Made by a program: the position numbers and the translations under genes. The notes under the pieces are model-generated. The model was not told the DNA's origin and made no database searches. It saw nothing but the letters and a program-made list of their open reading frames with translations. 64,000 nucleotides of DNA from assembly GCA_022579005.1 (NCBI GenBank), contig MU401593.1, positions 35,125-99,124 on the forward strand, read 5' to 3'. Positions within the stretch are counted from its first letter, which is position 1. Each line of letters opens with the position of its first letter. Source of the DNA: Poronia punctata (taxonomy: Eukaryota; Ascomycota; Sordariomycetes; Xylariales; Xylariaceae). Of the stretch, positions 1 to 12,236 are shown in pieces.

Positions 1-9
1 GGCCCGCCG

Positions 10-74
<65 letters not shown>
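1..74. repeat. Poly-C homopolymer run at window edge
   Basis: After a short GC-rich lead of nine bases there are about 65 consecutive C residues (about 10-74), followed abruptly by normal mixed sequence. Runs this long are rarely stable or accurately read, so an assembly or sequencing artefact at a contig end is the simplest explanation. It is not a fungal telomere, because no TTAGGG/CCCTAA units are visible. Confidence 0.85.
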
Positions 75-76
<2 letters not shown>

Positions 77-732
77 CAGTAGACATAACAGTACCTCAGT
101 TGGGCGACACAATACTGTCTTGCCTTGTCGACTTCAGCCTCCGTGACAAAAGTCCTCCGCGACAATTTTTGGGAGATTGCGTTGGGCCATTGTAGGCCCC
201 GCCATGATCGAATCATGCCCTTCATTCCCAATTGACACGTCTTCGGCACTTCTCCATAGGTACGCCGTCGACAGCGTGTAGAACTCACATCGAAGTACTA
301 CAACGTACATACATGGAAGGTATGAAGTTTAAAAATTGCACTTCTATTGATCAATGACGTTGAAACTTGGTATACCTTGTATATAGATAGTTCTAAATGG
401 TGAATACATTTGGGATCTCTTATTCTTTTAAGTGTCAATAGTGCAGTAAGGAGTACAAGTTACCTACTCTACAAGTTAGAGAGATGGACCCACTTAACGC
501 GGTCAGCTGACAACCTGTTAAGCAGACCGCGTCTCCCTCGAATCTCACATGTTGAAGCGCGCCTCTAACCTAGTCTACTCCATAATACCTTGAAACTGCC
601 TTTAGGTGGTTTTGGCGATATTTTCCAAGGAGGCATAGTTTTGCTATTCGTTCAAGCATGTGGCTCAACCTTACCTTGATAGAAAAACACACAACGTACT
701 TAGACTGTCTATTTTAATCAGGTCGTTCAAAT
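75..732. other. Intergenic, upstream of the RAD5-type gene
   Basis: No coding region is visible here. The stretch presumably carries the promoter and 5' leader of the helicase gene that begins at 733. No clear TATA box or known operator stands out. Confidence 0.5.
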
Positions 733-3700
733 ATGAGTTTCGCACATTCCGACGGACCGCCGGCCAAAAGACGAAGATTCTTCGCCGATGGCGACAACCG
801 ACCCTACGACCACACCTTAAGCAGTTTCGAGGACGACCAAACTTTCTCGGAAGAGGCGGAGTCGTCTGCCACCGCTCGGCCTTCTCCACGTGAAATCCCC
901 GTATCCAACGATAATCCTGTCACTTTCGACAAAGATGCGTTCCAAGACTTGGTAGGCGGGACAGTTGACCCCGAGGCGTTCACTGTGATTAGCGCAAAGT
1001 GCGGCAATAGCCTAGAAAGGGCAATCAACATGTATTTTGACGGCACCTGGAAGAAGTACCGAAACAACTCGCACCCCCTAATGAAACTGGCATCTCGATC
1101 CACATTGAGCTCCCCGTCCGACTCTATGACGAGTTCTCCAAAGCCTGCCACCCCACCTCGGCCCCATACTACGAATGAGATTCTAGATAGTCGCTACATA
1201 GGCGCTTTTGGTGTTGAGGGCTGGGCCACTCGAAGCGGTACAAATCTACTCAAGTATGGCGACGCCGTAAAGATCGAGAGACATAGACTACAACATACCC
1301 CATCCCGGTTACGTCTTGCAGCTGCTGGTAAAAGCGATGTAATCGTACGCTTCACAGATGCCCAAGGGACGGAACTCGGAAGGCTGGCCAAGGATGCTGC
1401 GAATTGGATCTCGTCTCTTATCGACCAAAACGTCTGTAGATTCGAAGGCACTTGCGTGTATGCCCCTGAACGATTGCGAACAAATGAGACCGTGTTTCTA
1501 CAGTTGCGTTGCTTTCTGAAAACTAGTTTGTTTCACAACAACGGCCTTGATCTTTCTGATAATCGCTCGACGGGACTCTTTGAGGATAGAGAATCACCTC
1601 AAGAGAGGGACTTGCGTCTCCGTCAAGTTGCGATTGTTAGATTATTTCAAGAGATCAACCTTACGCCGACGGCTATCAACTCGGTTTCGGCACAGAATGC
1701 TCGGCAACGTCTACTAGATGCAGCTGAGCTGGCCGAGAAGAAGAGCAAACTTGATGCTCAGGCCTCTTCGCAGCCGGAAGAGGCAGAGGAGGGCGAGGAG
1801 TTGGAACAAGACCAACTTGATGCCCTATATCGAAAAGCTCAATCTTTTGATTTTAACACTCCACAGGCAGAGCCTGCAGATACCTTTGCGATGGATTTGC
1901 GGCCGTACCAGAAACAATCGCTCCACTGGATGCTAGCAAAAGAAAAAGACGAGAAGAATGAGACTAGAGAAGCCTCCATGCATCCATTGTGGGAGGAATA
2001 CCTCTGGCCTTTAAAAGATGTTGATGACAAGGAGTTACCCCAAGTCCAAGGTCAGGAGAGCTTTTACGTGAATCCTTACTCTGGCGAGATGTCACTAGAA
2101 TTTCCTCACCAGGAGCAGCATTGTCTCGGGGGTATTCTTGCTGATGAGATGGGCTTGGGCAAGACCATTCAGATGCTCAGTCTCATCCATACTCATAGAT
2201 ACGATGCAGCCTCTCACCAACGAGATCGTCACCCCAAATCGCCATCCAGCTCTCATAGCATGCTCTCTGCTCCCAAAACCACGCTGGTGATTGCTCCCAT
2301 GTCCTTGCTAGCACAATGGCAAAGCGAGGCCGAGAACGCGTCCAAAGATGGTACATTAAGGACCATTGTATATTACGGCAATGATAAGATGGAGAACCTA
2401 CAGTCTGTATGCTGTGGGCCCAACCTTACATATGCCCCCGATGTCATCATCACAAGCTATGGTGTCGTTCTTTCAGAGTTCTCGCAGATGCGATCTCGAC
2501 CGGGAGGTAAAGAATCTCACCGAGGGCTGTTCTCGGTCAATTTCTTTCGTGTCATACTTGATGAAGCACATACTATCAAGAACCGGCAGTCGAAGACGGC
2601 CAAAGCTTGCTACGAGCTTTCAGCCGATCACCGCTGGGCTCTGACGGGCACGCCCATTGTAAATCGCCTAGAGGATCTTTTTAGCCTGGTGCGGTTCCTC
2701 CGAGTCGAACCATGGAATAATTTCTCATTTTGGCGGACGTTCATTACCGTCCCTTTTGAATCCAAGGACTTTATGCGTGCCCTCGACGTAGTACAGACTG
2801 TGCTTGAGCCGTTAGTGATGCGTAGGACAAAAGACATGAAGACGCCCAACGGAGAGCCGTGAGTGACATGGCCGGTTCGAGAACTCTTGGAAGATAGCCC
2901 ATGCTGACCCTGTCCTTTAGTTTGGTTGTTTTGCCTTCAAAGACTGTCGAAATAGTAGAGGTCGAGCTGTCGCAGGAAGAACGAGCCGTGTACGACTACA
3001 TCTTTGCCAAAGCAAAGAGCACCTTTTCCGCCAATATCGAAAAGGGAACAGTGATGAAAGCATATACTACCATATTTGCACAGATTCTACGTCTACGCCA
3101 GACCTGCTGTCACCCGACACTGGTCCGCAACCAGGACATTGTGGCGGAAGAAGAGATAGCCGGGGCTGAAGCAGACGCCGCCGCCGGGTTAAGCGACGAC
3201 ATGGATCTCCAGTCTCTTATTGCACAGTTCACGGCCACGACGGGCGAGGAGAAGGATGAAAATGCTTTCCCGGCACATGTCCTTCAGCAGATCCGTGACG
3301 AGGCGGTCAGCGAATGTCCGATCTGCACCGAGGAGCCCATGGTAGACCAGACGGTCACCGGCTGTTGGCATTCGGCCTGCAAGACATGTCTTTTGGACTT
3401 TATGAAACATCACACAGACCGACATGAGACGCCGAAATGTTTCAACTGCCGCAAGCCGTTGAAATCGCGCGATCTTTTCGAGGTCGTCCGGCACGACGAC
3501 GACGACGACGACGACCCTAGTAGGATACAGTGCTCGCCCAAGATCAGCCTGCAACGTCTAGGTGTGAATGAGTCCTCGTCCAAGGTAGTACTGCTGATGA
3601 AGCACCTGCGAGAACTGCGGAAAGAAGACCCCTGTATGAAGTCGGTAATATTTAGCCAGTTCACGTCATTCATGACACTTATCGAGCCGGCGCTTAGAAA

Positions 3701-4179
3701 GGCCAAGATGAGATTTCTTCGTCTAGACGGTACAGTCAACCAAAAGACACGGGCATCCATCTTGAAAGAATTTGCCGAGTCGGACAAGTTCACCGTGCTC
3801 TTGCTAAGTCTACGGGCGGGTGGTGTGGGCCTAAACCTCACACAGGCCAAGCGTGTGTACATGATGGACCCCTGGTGGAGTTTTGCTGTCGAAGCCCAAG
3901 CGATCGACCGAGTACACCGTATGGGCCAGGATGCCGAAGTCAAAGTGTACCGATTCATCTGCAAAGACAGTGTAGAGGAACGGATGCTCAAGGTCCAGGA
4001 CCGGAAGAAATTCATGTAAGTCTTTTCGCCACTGTGCCACCTGCGGGAACAGAGTACGTACGTCCGGAGCAGTTTTTTATTGACCATTTATTCTTTTCAG
4101 CGCGACATCATTAGGAATGATGACGGATGAGGAGAAGAGACTTCAGCGGATTGAGGACATTAAAGATCTACTGACTTGA
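733..4179 (+). CDS. rad5: RAD5/HLTF-type DNA repair helicase and E3 ubiquitin ligase
   Basis: Three exons (733-2858, 2921-4015, 4101-4179) give a 1099-residue protein in frame; the introns begin GTGAGT and GTAAGT and end TTTAG and TTCAG. An N-terminal UBA-like segment (about residues 60-105) precedes a HIRAN domain starting near 155 (YIGAFG). The SNF2 ATPase has DEMGLGKT at 471-478 and DEAH at 610-613. A C3HC4-type RING starts at C841 (CPIC) inside the helicase, followed by the C-terminal helicase lobe with the SQF and DRVHRMGQ motifs. This HIRAN-SNF2-RING order is diagnostic of Rad5/HLTF, which polyubiquitinates PCNA and remodels stalled forks in the nucleus. A run of seven Asp (GAC repeats) sits just after the RING. 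The length matches the family, so the gene looks intact. Confidence 0.95.
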
Positions 4180-4915
4180 TGCTGCTACGAGTACTTGCTG
4201 TTGTTACGCTGCAAGTATCTCTACAAGTCTAAAATGTACCAGGGGATGTCCGCGGATGTCCGGGCATACCTCCTACCTAGACTACTAGGTACCTAACCCC
4301 CGTCTCGATCCGTATTGCAGATGGTGTCCACAAGTCTACAGCTGTCAGCGTGCGGGAGTCGGATGCCGTCGGCGTCATCACAGTGTGCGTAAAGGCGATC
4401 GACTGGTCAGCAATAATAAGATGCGACTTGAAGTTGATTATACACTCTCCCGCTTTTAGGAAAGAGAATATGCCCGTGCATGAGAAAGGAAACTGGGGGG
4501 TGGCTAGGATCAAAAGTCATAAGTGTTTGAAGCGCAACCCGCGGAATGCGGATTCCTTGCACGCCGAGTTGAGGTACCTAAAGTACCTTTTCTAGCTGAC
4601 GAATATCGAGCAGATATTCGAACACCCCACCGACACAATAAAGGATATTCTACTCTGCTTCGGATTCTCTTGAGGAGGTGCTCGTGGTCATGTGGACTTG
4701 GGATGTGGTCACGAATAAAAAGCCACTAAGTGCAACCACGATCTCCCACAAACCCGAACCGTCCTCCCTCCTTTAACACATGAAATAATCATTCCCTACT
4801 ATGTAAGACAGAAAAGGATTTTCTGGGCACGCTTGCAATCCGTTGGTCGCTCGTAGAAACTTTATATACGATTCCTATCAATTCATCTTTGACCAAACCG
4901 CTACCTTGAAGCGCG
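4180..4915. other. Intergenic between rad5 and the ceramide synthase gene
   Basis: No supported gene lies here. It should hold the rad5 3' end and the next promoter. A TACCTACCTAG-like motif with its inverted partner lies around 4268-4296; such motifs recur across the window. Confidence 0.5.
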
Positions 4916-6114
4916 ATGACACCCCAAAGGATCGGCAAAAGGCGACTGGTGAATAAAAGACGCCGGTCGAAAAAACGAAATAGTCGCGTGTGGATTATGC
5001 CGTTGGGCCTCATTCTAACCGTCTTTGCGTTTTACGCGCTCGACCCATCCGAAACCAACATTGCTCATCAATTCATCTTCCCATCTTATAAGCTACACGA
5101 TGACCCCGAGACAGGGTACCCCCTTGGTCAAGTCGAGTATGGCAAAGGACGCAAAGACATGGCCTTTGTCTCATTCTACATCCTAGTCCTCTTCTTCCTC
5201 CGCAACTTCCTCATACGCGTAGTCTTCAAGCGCCTGGGACGGTATCTAGGAATAACATCAGCCCGTGTCCGCTGTCTCTTCAACGAGCAGATGTACCTGG
5301 TCCTATACACGGGCCTCGTGGGACCAGTGGGCCTTTATATCATGTATCACTCTCCCACGTGGTATTTCAACACACGGGGCATGTACGAAGCTTACCCGCA
5401 CAAGACGCATCTGGCCACGACCAAGGCATATTACCTACTCCAGGCGGCCTTTTGGGCGCAACAAGCTCTCGTCATGGCGCTGGGGTTGGAGACGAGGAGA
5501 AGGGATTTCAAAGAGCTTGTGGCGCATCATGTCATCACCGTCGCGCTTATAGGGTTGAGTTATCGGTTTCATTTCACGGCCATGGGCGTCTTGATCTATG
5601 TCACGCATGATATCAGTGATTTCTTTTTGGCCGTAAGTTAAAAAAAAAAAAAAAAAAAAAAAAGTCAATCCAACCCCCTTTTTCCGGAACCCCCCAATCT
5701 AACTTTTTTTTGCTGCCCGTCCAGACTTCCAAAGCCCTCAACTACATCGACAGCCCCTTACAAGCACCCGTATACGCCCTCTGCATCATCTCCTGGGTCT
5801 ATCTACGACATTTCGTCAATCTCGACATCCTGATTTCCGTTCTGACCGAGTTCGGCACCGTCGGTCCTTATACGCTTGACTGGACTGCTGGACAGTACAA
5901 ATGCGTGCATTCGCAAATCATCACCTTGGCCCTTCTGGCCGGGCTGCAGGCGTTGAATTTATTTTGGTTGGGGTGTTTGGTGCGTGTTGCTCATCGGTTT
6001 GTTGTCTTGGGTGTTGCGAAGGATGATCGTGAGGAAGAGGAAGAGGAAGAGGAGGAGGAGGATGATGAGATGATGGTGATGGTGATGGTGCAGGAAAAGG
6101 GGATACATATATAA
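4916..6114 (+). CDS. lag1: Ceramide synthase, Lag1/TLC-domain family
   Basis: Two exons (4916-5632 and 5725-6114) give 368 residues. The protein is a multi-pass ER membrane enzyme that joins a fatty acyl-CoA to a sphingoid base. The N-terminus is strongly basic (RRxxKKR) before the first membrane segment near residue 25. The TLC domain contains the Lag1 signature: a double His in ELVAHHVIT, followed by THDISDFFLA, which continues across the splice junction into TSKALNY. The C-terminus ends in a long Glu/Asp run followed by Met-Val repeats, typical of the acidic tail in this family though unusually repetitive. The single intron carries about 24 consecutive A residues directly after its GTAAGTT donor. 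I am sure of the family; Lag1 versus Lac1 type cannot be separated here. Confidence 0.92.
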
Positions 6115-6855
6115 TTGTAATAACTAGGTAAGTACATATAAAGTTAATGTTTAATCTACCTTTTACTGTCTCTTGCTTCATGAGGGTTGTGAGGTTATGG
6201 TTGTGTAGTATCTAATCCTACCTTGGGCAGGAGATGATGGATGGCCTTGATATGTTATTGGGAAACGGTGATGGATGAATTCTCCCGTGATGGCTTTGCT
6301 TGTCTTGTTATTCTTCACAAATAGTTAAACCAAGCTCAATCAATCATCTGGGATATTTACCTACCTTAGTCTTATGTACCAACCACACACCTTATTTCCA
6401 CCAGCAGTCAAACATCAAACACATACGAGTAGGTATATATCCCTAACCAAAATTTCCTCTTTACATTTATTTCAATTTCCCCCCTCCCCTATCAATAATT
6501 CAATCAATTACTTTTTCCTATCAAACACACTTCATTCATATTTTCCACTAGGTCATGTTAGTTTACACCACTTCTGTTTCCCCTTTGTTTAAATATTTTT
6601 CGCATCGGGTCACAATAACACACACACGCACTGTTCCCCCTCCATTGTTCCATGTCTACCTTATTATATCAGAATCTTTTATTTATTTCCTTTTGCCGCC
6701 CTTTGAGATTACCAAATGCGGCCAATACAGCAGCAACGCGCAAGAATCCGGCAAATTTGACCACTGCGCTGTATGTGAGAAAATACGATTCCAACTAAAC
6801 ACATCCTCCCCCTGAAACACGTCAAGAAACATTATCATCATCATTATCATCAAAA
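6115..6855. other. Intergenic, upstream of the acidic membrane protein
   Basis: No gene is supported. The last 450 bases are pyrimidine-rich on the plus strand and end in ATCATC-type repeats immediately before the ATG at 6856, which fits a fungal 5' leader. Confidence 0.45.
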
Positions 6856-8970
6856 ATGCAAGATTTGCAATTTTCAGACGATGAGATTGTTGCTGGGTTG
6901 GAGCGCTTGCAGAGGGATTGGGAAAGGGATCATCATCGAGATGATGATGATGATGAAGAAGAAGAAGAAGGAATTGTGGTACAAAATGAAGAAGATGATG
7001 GGAGAGGTACTGGTCTAGGGATACTTTTCGGACATGAACAACAACAACAACAACATGATGAACGACAAGAACAAGCACAAGAAGAAGAAGAAGATGATGA
7101 TGAAACACGACCCCAAGTTCAGGAACGGGTAGAGGGAGAGGGAGAGGGAGATGATGGACATGTTCCTGGTCGAGATATACGTTGGGAGCCACGACGACGA
7201 CGACAACAACAACCACCCCAGGTTCATCTTCAAGCAGAGGAAGATGATGGTCATGACGAGGTAGAGAGGCTTTGGGAGCAACGACGGCGACGTCAAGAAC
7301 AACAGCAACAACAAGCCCAGATTCAACAAGAGGAAGACGACGAAGACGGTGATACCGACGGAAGTGTTTATGCACCAGAAAGACTTCGGGAAGAACAACA
7401 ACAACAACATCATCATCATCACCATCACCAACAGCAACAAGAAGCTCGGCCCCAAGCTCAAGGACAAGAAGATGGACATGGTGAACAAGTTCCCGGCCGA
7501 GATATACGTTGGGCACAACAACGACAACCACCCCACGTACTTCAAGAGGAATATGACGATGACGACGACGACGACGACGACGACGACGAAGATGTACATG
7601 ACCCGGAAAGACATTGGGAAGAAGAACCCCAATTCGACCAAGACCTAGACCAAGACCTAGACTCCCAATCCGACATGTCCGAACCCCCCCTCCCACGCCA
7701 CATAGCCGAACACATCAAATACTGGCACCCGGTATACACCAGCATCGTCCACCGATCCGAAGCCGTAACGCTCCGTCGACCACCCTTATATCCCCCCGGC
7801 TACGCCATCCCCACCCACCTCTCCAACCCGGCCCCATTCCCCTTCAACCTCGACCCAACAACAAACTGTTCCCTCCTCCTCCTCTTCGTCCTCTTATTAC
7901 ACAGCAGTCTCCAAACAGGCCATCTATTCCAACAAACCCCCCTCCTCTTCCACATCCTATCCCGCGTAACCATAACATTCCTCGCCTCCATCCTCAGCAC
8001 ATTCCTCTTCGAAATCCTCGGCGAACTCCTAACCCAACGTCTCCAAACCTTGTCCCAAAAAATCCGCGATATCGTCTCCGAGTTCTTGGTCCGGAGATTC
8101 GAATGGGGAGATCTCGACCAAGACAACAACCCCGTACGAGAAGACGACGAAGGAGGGGACATAGTTCTTCGCGCCGACCCGGCATTCCTCCACGAACCCG
8201 TCCGCGAAGCGGTATCCGGAGGAATAATCCTAACGATCCACTACCTGACCACTCTCCTCTTACGCCTCTTCAACGATTTGATCTCCATCCATCTTTCCCA
8301 TCCCCTACTAACCCTCTCCCTCCCCCTCCCCCCCGAATCATCAACAACCTCACAAACAACAACAACAACATCCCTCCTCGAAAATCTCCTCCCCCTCCTC
8401 ATCCAAAGCACCATCCTCCTCCCCCTCCTCTGGCTAACATTCTCCCTCTTCCTCGCCCGCGCCGAAAGATTCGCTCTCCCAGGGCAATACGGACACGCCA
8501 TCGACGATCCGAAATCCTCCCTATTCGCCCACTTGGTGCGCGCCACGACCATGCATCTAATCGCTTACACGGCTTACCAGGCCGTTGTCCTCGTTACACC
8601 ATCGATATACCCCCGCATTCCTTCCTTCCTAAAGATGAACAGTCCCTTCCTATCCAAGCTCTTCCCAAAAGCATCCCCCCTCCCCGCCGTCTTGATATTC
8701 TTCCTGCATTACTTCCTCCGCCATCTAAGCAGCTTCATTGCCAAGAACGCCAGGGGAATATTCATCCCTTACCTGAGATGGTTCACGCCCCTGACGGAAG
8801 ATGGGGCGACGAGTTTATGGCCGGCTTTGATTCATCCATTGGATGAGGAGATGAATGTTCTGGATCCCGGGAAGAGGGTCATTTCGAGGGTCGTTATGAC
8901 GGCTTTGTTTGGTCTGGAGAGTTCGTGGCCGGCTAGGTATCATTTGAGTAATCTTGTGCCGGATGATTGA
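6856..8970 (+). CDS. Unrecognised polytopic membrane protein with repetitive acidic/Gln N-terminus
   Basis: A single open frame of 704 codons. Residues 1-280 are low complexity: Asp/Glu blocks, Gln runs, a His run and degenerate internal repeats. The phrase PGRDIRW occurs twice, and variants of PERLREE, VERLWEQ and PERHWEE follow acidic stretches, suggesting two longer repeat units and part of a third. From about residue 338 to 640 there are roughly six hydrophobic segments (for example LLLLFVLLLHSSL and LPAVLIFFLHYFLRHL), so the protein is probably an integral membrane protein with a long disordered cytosolic head. Third-codon positions become C-rich in the second half, whereas the first half has GA-rich microsatellite character. 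I do not recognise the family. A fusion of two reading units is possible, but no splice sites force that. Confidence 0.7.
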   Translation: MQDLQFSDDEIVAGLERLQRDWERDHHRDDDDDEEEEEGIVVQNEEDDGRGTGLGILFGHEQQQQQHDERQEQAQEEEEDDDETRPQVQERVEGEGEGDDGHVPGRDIRWEPRRRRQQQPPQVHLQAEEDDGHDEVERLWEQRRRRQEQQQQQAQIQQEEDDEDGDTDGSVYAPERLREEQQQQHHHHHHHQQQQEARPQAQGQEDGHGEQVPGRDIRWAQQRQPPHVLQEEYDDDDDDDDDDDEDVHDPERHWEEEPQFDQDLDQDLDSQSDMSEPPLPRHIAEHIKYWHPVYTSIVHRSEAVTLRRPPLYPPGYAIPTHLSNPAPFPFNLDPTTNCSLLLLFVLLLHSSLQTGHLFQQTPLLFHILSRVTITFLASILSTFLFEILGELLTQRLQTLSQKIRDIVSEFLVRRFEWGDLDQDNNPVREDDEGGDIVLRADPAFLHEPVREAVSGGIILTIHYLTTLLLRLFNDLISIHLSHPLLTLSLPLPPESSTTSQTTTTTSLLENLLPLLIQSTILLPLLWLTFSLFLARAERFALPGQYGHAIDDPKSSLFAHLVRATTMHLIAYTAYQAVVLVTPSIYPRIPSFLKMNSPFLSKLFPKASPLPAVLIFFLHYFLRHLSSFIAKNARGIFIPYLRWFTPLTEDGATSLWPALIHPLDEEMNVLDPGKRVISRVVMTALFGLESSWPARYHLSNLVPDD

Positions 8971-9625
8971 TTTTTATTGTTTGTACTGTTTCTTAGCTTT
9001 TTGTAGTAATACTGCTGCGTGGTCTTGTTACTGCCTTTTCCACATATAATACAACGTTCAGTTCAACTAGGTAGCTTTAGGGTAGGCATGACAAAAAGGT
9101 ATCTTAATATGGTTGCACAAAGGAGCGTTACACAAGTCGCTTCAACTGACTATTTTAGTTGATATCTTAAGTCGTGCCAGAATCCTATTCACTTTATTCT
9201 ACAGTCGGTTCCATGAATTTGGGCAAGGCCGGGAATGTATTGATTTTTGCGAATGTGGTATATGGGATATGGAATGGTGTGATGGGTGAGGTGTGTGATG
9301 TGTGTGGTATTGCGCAGCAGGGGGAAAGGGTAAGATGTAGTGACTTATGGGCTTCCTCGATCCTTGAGTTGGGCTATCTAGGCTTTGTCCAAATCATACC
9401 ATAATCCATCCCCAACGACGCTGACAGCATATCCGAAAGTCAAGCCACGCCATCCGCTTGCACGGATGTCTAACGACTAGACTGGGCTAGATCAAGAGAC
9501 CGGTTGAAAGACTCGAATAAGCTGAGGACATGATCAAGAATGATTCCGGTCCTTACTAGTGTCGATTACGACGACATCTTCGCTTTGTGCGCCAAGTGTT
9601 TCCGGTCCTGAATGTCAGCCGTACT
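8971..9625. other. Intergenic between convergent genes
   Basis: This 3'-to-3' spacer separates the membrane protein gene (plus) from RanBP1 (minus). No gene or clear terminator structure is visible. Confidence 0.5.
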
Positions 9626-10592
9626 TTACTCCTTCTTTTCCTCCTCGGCCTTGGACTCCTCCGTCTTTTCGGCTTCCTCTTCCTTCTTCTCTTCGGCCTC
9701 GGGCTGTTCGTCCGACTCCTTCTCGCTTCCGTCCGCGTTGAAGTAGATCTTGTTGTCCTCGAAAGCCTTCAACCAAGCATCCTTGAATGATGTGGCCTCT
9801 GTATGCTCGAGTTAGTGGGGAGACAAATCTGATTTATATACACGGGTGCACAAGACTTACGCTCTTCCGTCTTGAATCTGGCACAGAAAGTCATAGGCTC
9901 GGCCACGTTGTCGCTATAATCAGCGCCGGTGTTCCACATCCAAGCTCGGTTGCTGGTAGTGTGAGGGTCGAGCTTCATAACGGGAGTGACTAGATTGAAA
10001 GTATGAGTGGTGCGCTAACATTCGACGCCTCGGGACTTGTCGAAAAACATACTGTAGTGGTTGGCGCAAGTCTTGCGGGTCTGGTCACGTCGCATAACCA
10101 GGCGGGTCTTTCCATTTGTCTTGTGCTTGAAGAATCGGATCTCTCCCTCGCCACGCTCCTTCCACGCGGGGATATCTGCAAAGTATCTGAACAGTTTTCC
10201 CTTCACCGTGGTGAGTTCGTCCTCGTCTTCGTGTGTAACGGTGTTGACTTCCTCGGTAAGCCGGACGACGGGCGCGAAATCGACATCTTCAGACTCAGGG
10301 GGTTGATCCTATTGAGAACAGGGATTAGTCAATATACGCCACCATGAACGAGGACGACGTGCTAAGCGGGAATGTATCGGCGTCTGGGACATCTCACATC
10401 ATCGTCACCCTTGGCAGCGGCAGCGGCTTCACGCTGGGCTTTGGCACTGCCAGAGACATCGCCACGGTCATCATCCTCAGACTTCTTCTCCTTCTTTGCG
10501 CCACCTCCAAACATGGAAAATACCGAGGAAGAGGCGAGGGGCTTGGACTCGGTCTCGGGAGCCTTGGGCTCGGTGTTCTCTGTGCTGCTCAT
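9626..10592 (-). CDS. yrb1: Ran-specific GTPase-activating protein / RanBP1 (Yrb1)
   Basis: Four exons on the minus strand (10592-10398, 10308-10053, 9989-9861, 9798-9626) give 250 residues. Residues 1-65 are a disordered acidic/Ala-rich head. The Ran-binding domain follows, with the motifs GKLFRYFAD, AWKERGEGEI and TRLVMRRDQT, then MKLDPHTTSNRAWMWN after an intron. The tail is Glu/Lys-rich. The protein binds Ran-GTP, stimulates RanGAP and releases cargo from export complexes in the cytosol. All exon joins keep frame, and the phase-1 split across the NHY-I junction restores the conserved NHYITP stretch, which supports the model. Confidence 0.93.
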
Positions 10593-12236
10593 GATGGCGG
10601 GGTTATGCAGCTGCGTGATACGTCCTTCTAAGTCTTGGTTGTTAGAATGAAAATTTGAAATTTCTAAAACAATAGACAGTGTTTTAAGAATTAAGGTAGC
10701 GACTTTGCTGCTGATACGGATGGATCATGTAGGTAGGTAAAGAATGGCGGGGGGACAAGGGGGGGGGGTAGAAAAAAAGTCAACATCACATATGCCCCGC
10801 TCTCAAGCAAAACACAAGTTGTCAGGCAAGGTAGGAGTGACACAGACAAATGGCATCAAGAAAGAGTGACTGTAAAAATTGGTCAGGCATACATACCGTT
10901 GATATTTTTGATTATTGATGTTACTGCCTTCTAGCTACGAGCACGCTTAACTGACTGGAAAATGCCGGGTAGAAAAAGATTAGTGCAGCTCGTTCAAAGA
11001 TCAGGTTCTGATGGAGGGGATGTGTTCGGAGTAGAATAGGGTAATGTGGTGTGGTACGCAAACGCGGGGGGCAATAAGAGTGGGGCTTTCACTGACTAAA
11101 TCACATTGTATTGGTTCGTCAATTAATTGCCCCTCGTGGAATCAACAACAATAAATGGATCAGGCAGAGACTTGGGCGGGCAACCACATGTGTAATTGTA
11201 CACCCAAGTCATATATTGCCTTATGATATTGGTAGAATTCTTTTTGCCTATGTCCATTGCCAGTATGTCTGATACACATACGTACTATTGCCAATACCTT
11301 GTTAGTGCTGATTTATAGTGTTGTCGTAGAATGGAGGGTAGGGTGACTCCTGTCGAAGGCCCGTAACGTACGTGTATATGTGGTGAAGTACCTTCTAGAA
11401 CCCTGAATACCTACCTACATGTACCTGAATGTATATTGCAAGTACCGGAATAAAGATATTGAAGTTATAACCTACAAGACTAAAAGTATAGTGAACTTGG
11501 AAGTGAGTGCCCTCTACCTCTACGTCTCTACATCTCTAAATATGTAGTCAGCCCTGGCTCTTTTCCTCGTCTCGATCTGACCTACTCACTTGAAGGCGCC
11601 TATTGATCTACTCATGACACATATTTTCATACTGGAAAGAGTTTGAAAAAAGCTCTAGCTTGGTCAAATAACGTGACGGGTGGTGTTTCCGGGATAGAAA
11701 AAGCAGTGGGTATATCAAGTATAGATCTAGCAAACTCACCACTTGACCTCGTTACTGTCCAAGAAACCAACCGGAATAATGCTTTAAAACAGATAGGCCC
11801 TGTAAATGAACGTAGCATCTATAACTGGTCGCTTCTTTGCATAAGGAGAAGCCATGGGATATTCTCTTGTATAAGACATAGGAGGTTGCTTGTGAATATT
11901 TCGTCTTCTACGCTTTGTCTGTTGAACTACTTCTTGTCTTTAAACAGCCTCAGGTATTTGGACGATATTACTAGAGTGTCGACATTTAGGTAGGAATGTT
12001 GTTCTTGAGAAAGAGAAGCTTCTCTTGTTAACCATCAGTATCCAGAATCAGACAACCCCCGTGTTGTTTGACTCTAAGGCGCCGAGAGAAAGAAAAGGGG
12101 ATTGCCTATTCCCTTGTCTGTTGTCATCTTCTACTACTATAAGAACCGACTTTGCTCATCAGTTAGTCCCCTATATCTCAACTACCTTTAACCATAACCA
12201 CTTCTCTCTTCTCATGCGGATCGCCGTACATTACTG
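10593..12236. other. Long intergenic region upstream of RanBP1 and the F-box gene
   Basis: This spacer lies between divergent genes. It holds G-rich runs near 10750-10770 and several GTAGGTAGGTA / CTACCTACATG motifs. I see no coding region and no RNA gene that I can support. Confidence 0.45.

Noticed and set aside
3410..4087. Minus-strand 225-codon frame across the helicase gene
   Set aside because: It overlaps the conserved RAD5 helicase lobe on the other strand; no domain.
6683..7696. Long minus-strand open frame (337 codons) rich in Val, Leu and His
   Set aside because: It is the reverse complement of the acidic, Gln- and Arg-rich coding repeats of the plus-strand gene and shows only their mirror composition.
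7614..8846. Overlapping plus-strand frame of 410 codons, rich in Pro, Arg and His
   Set aside because: It arises from the C-rich codon bias of the real frame at 6856-8970; it has no domain and overlaps a better-supported gene.
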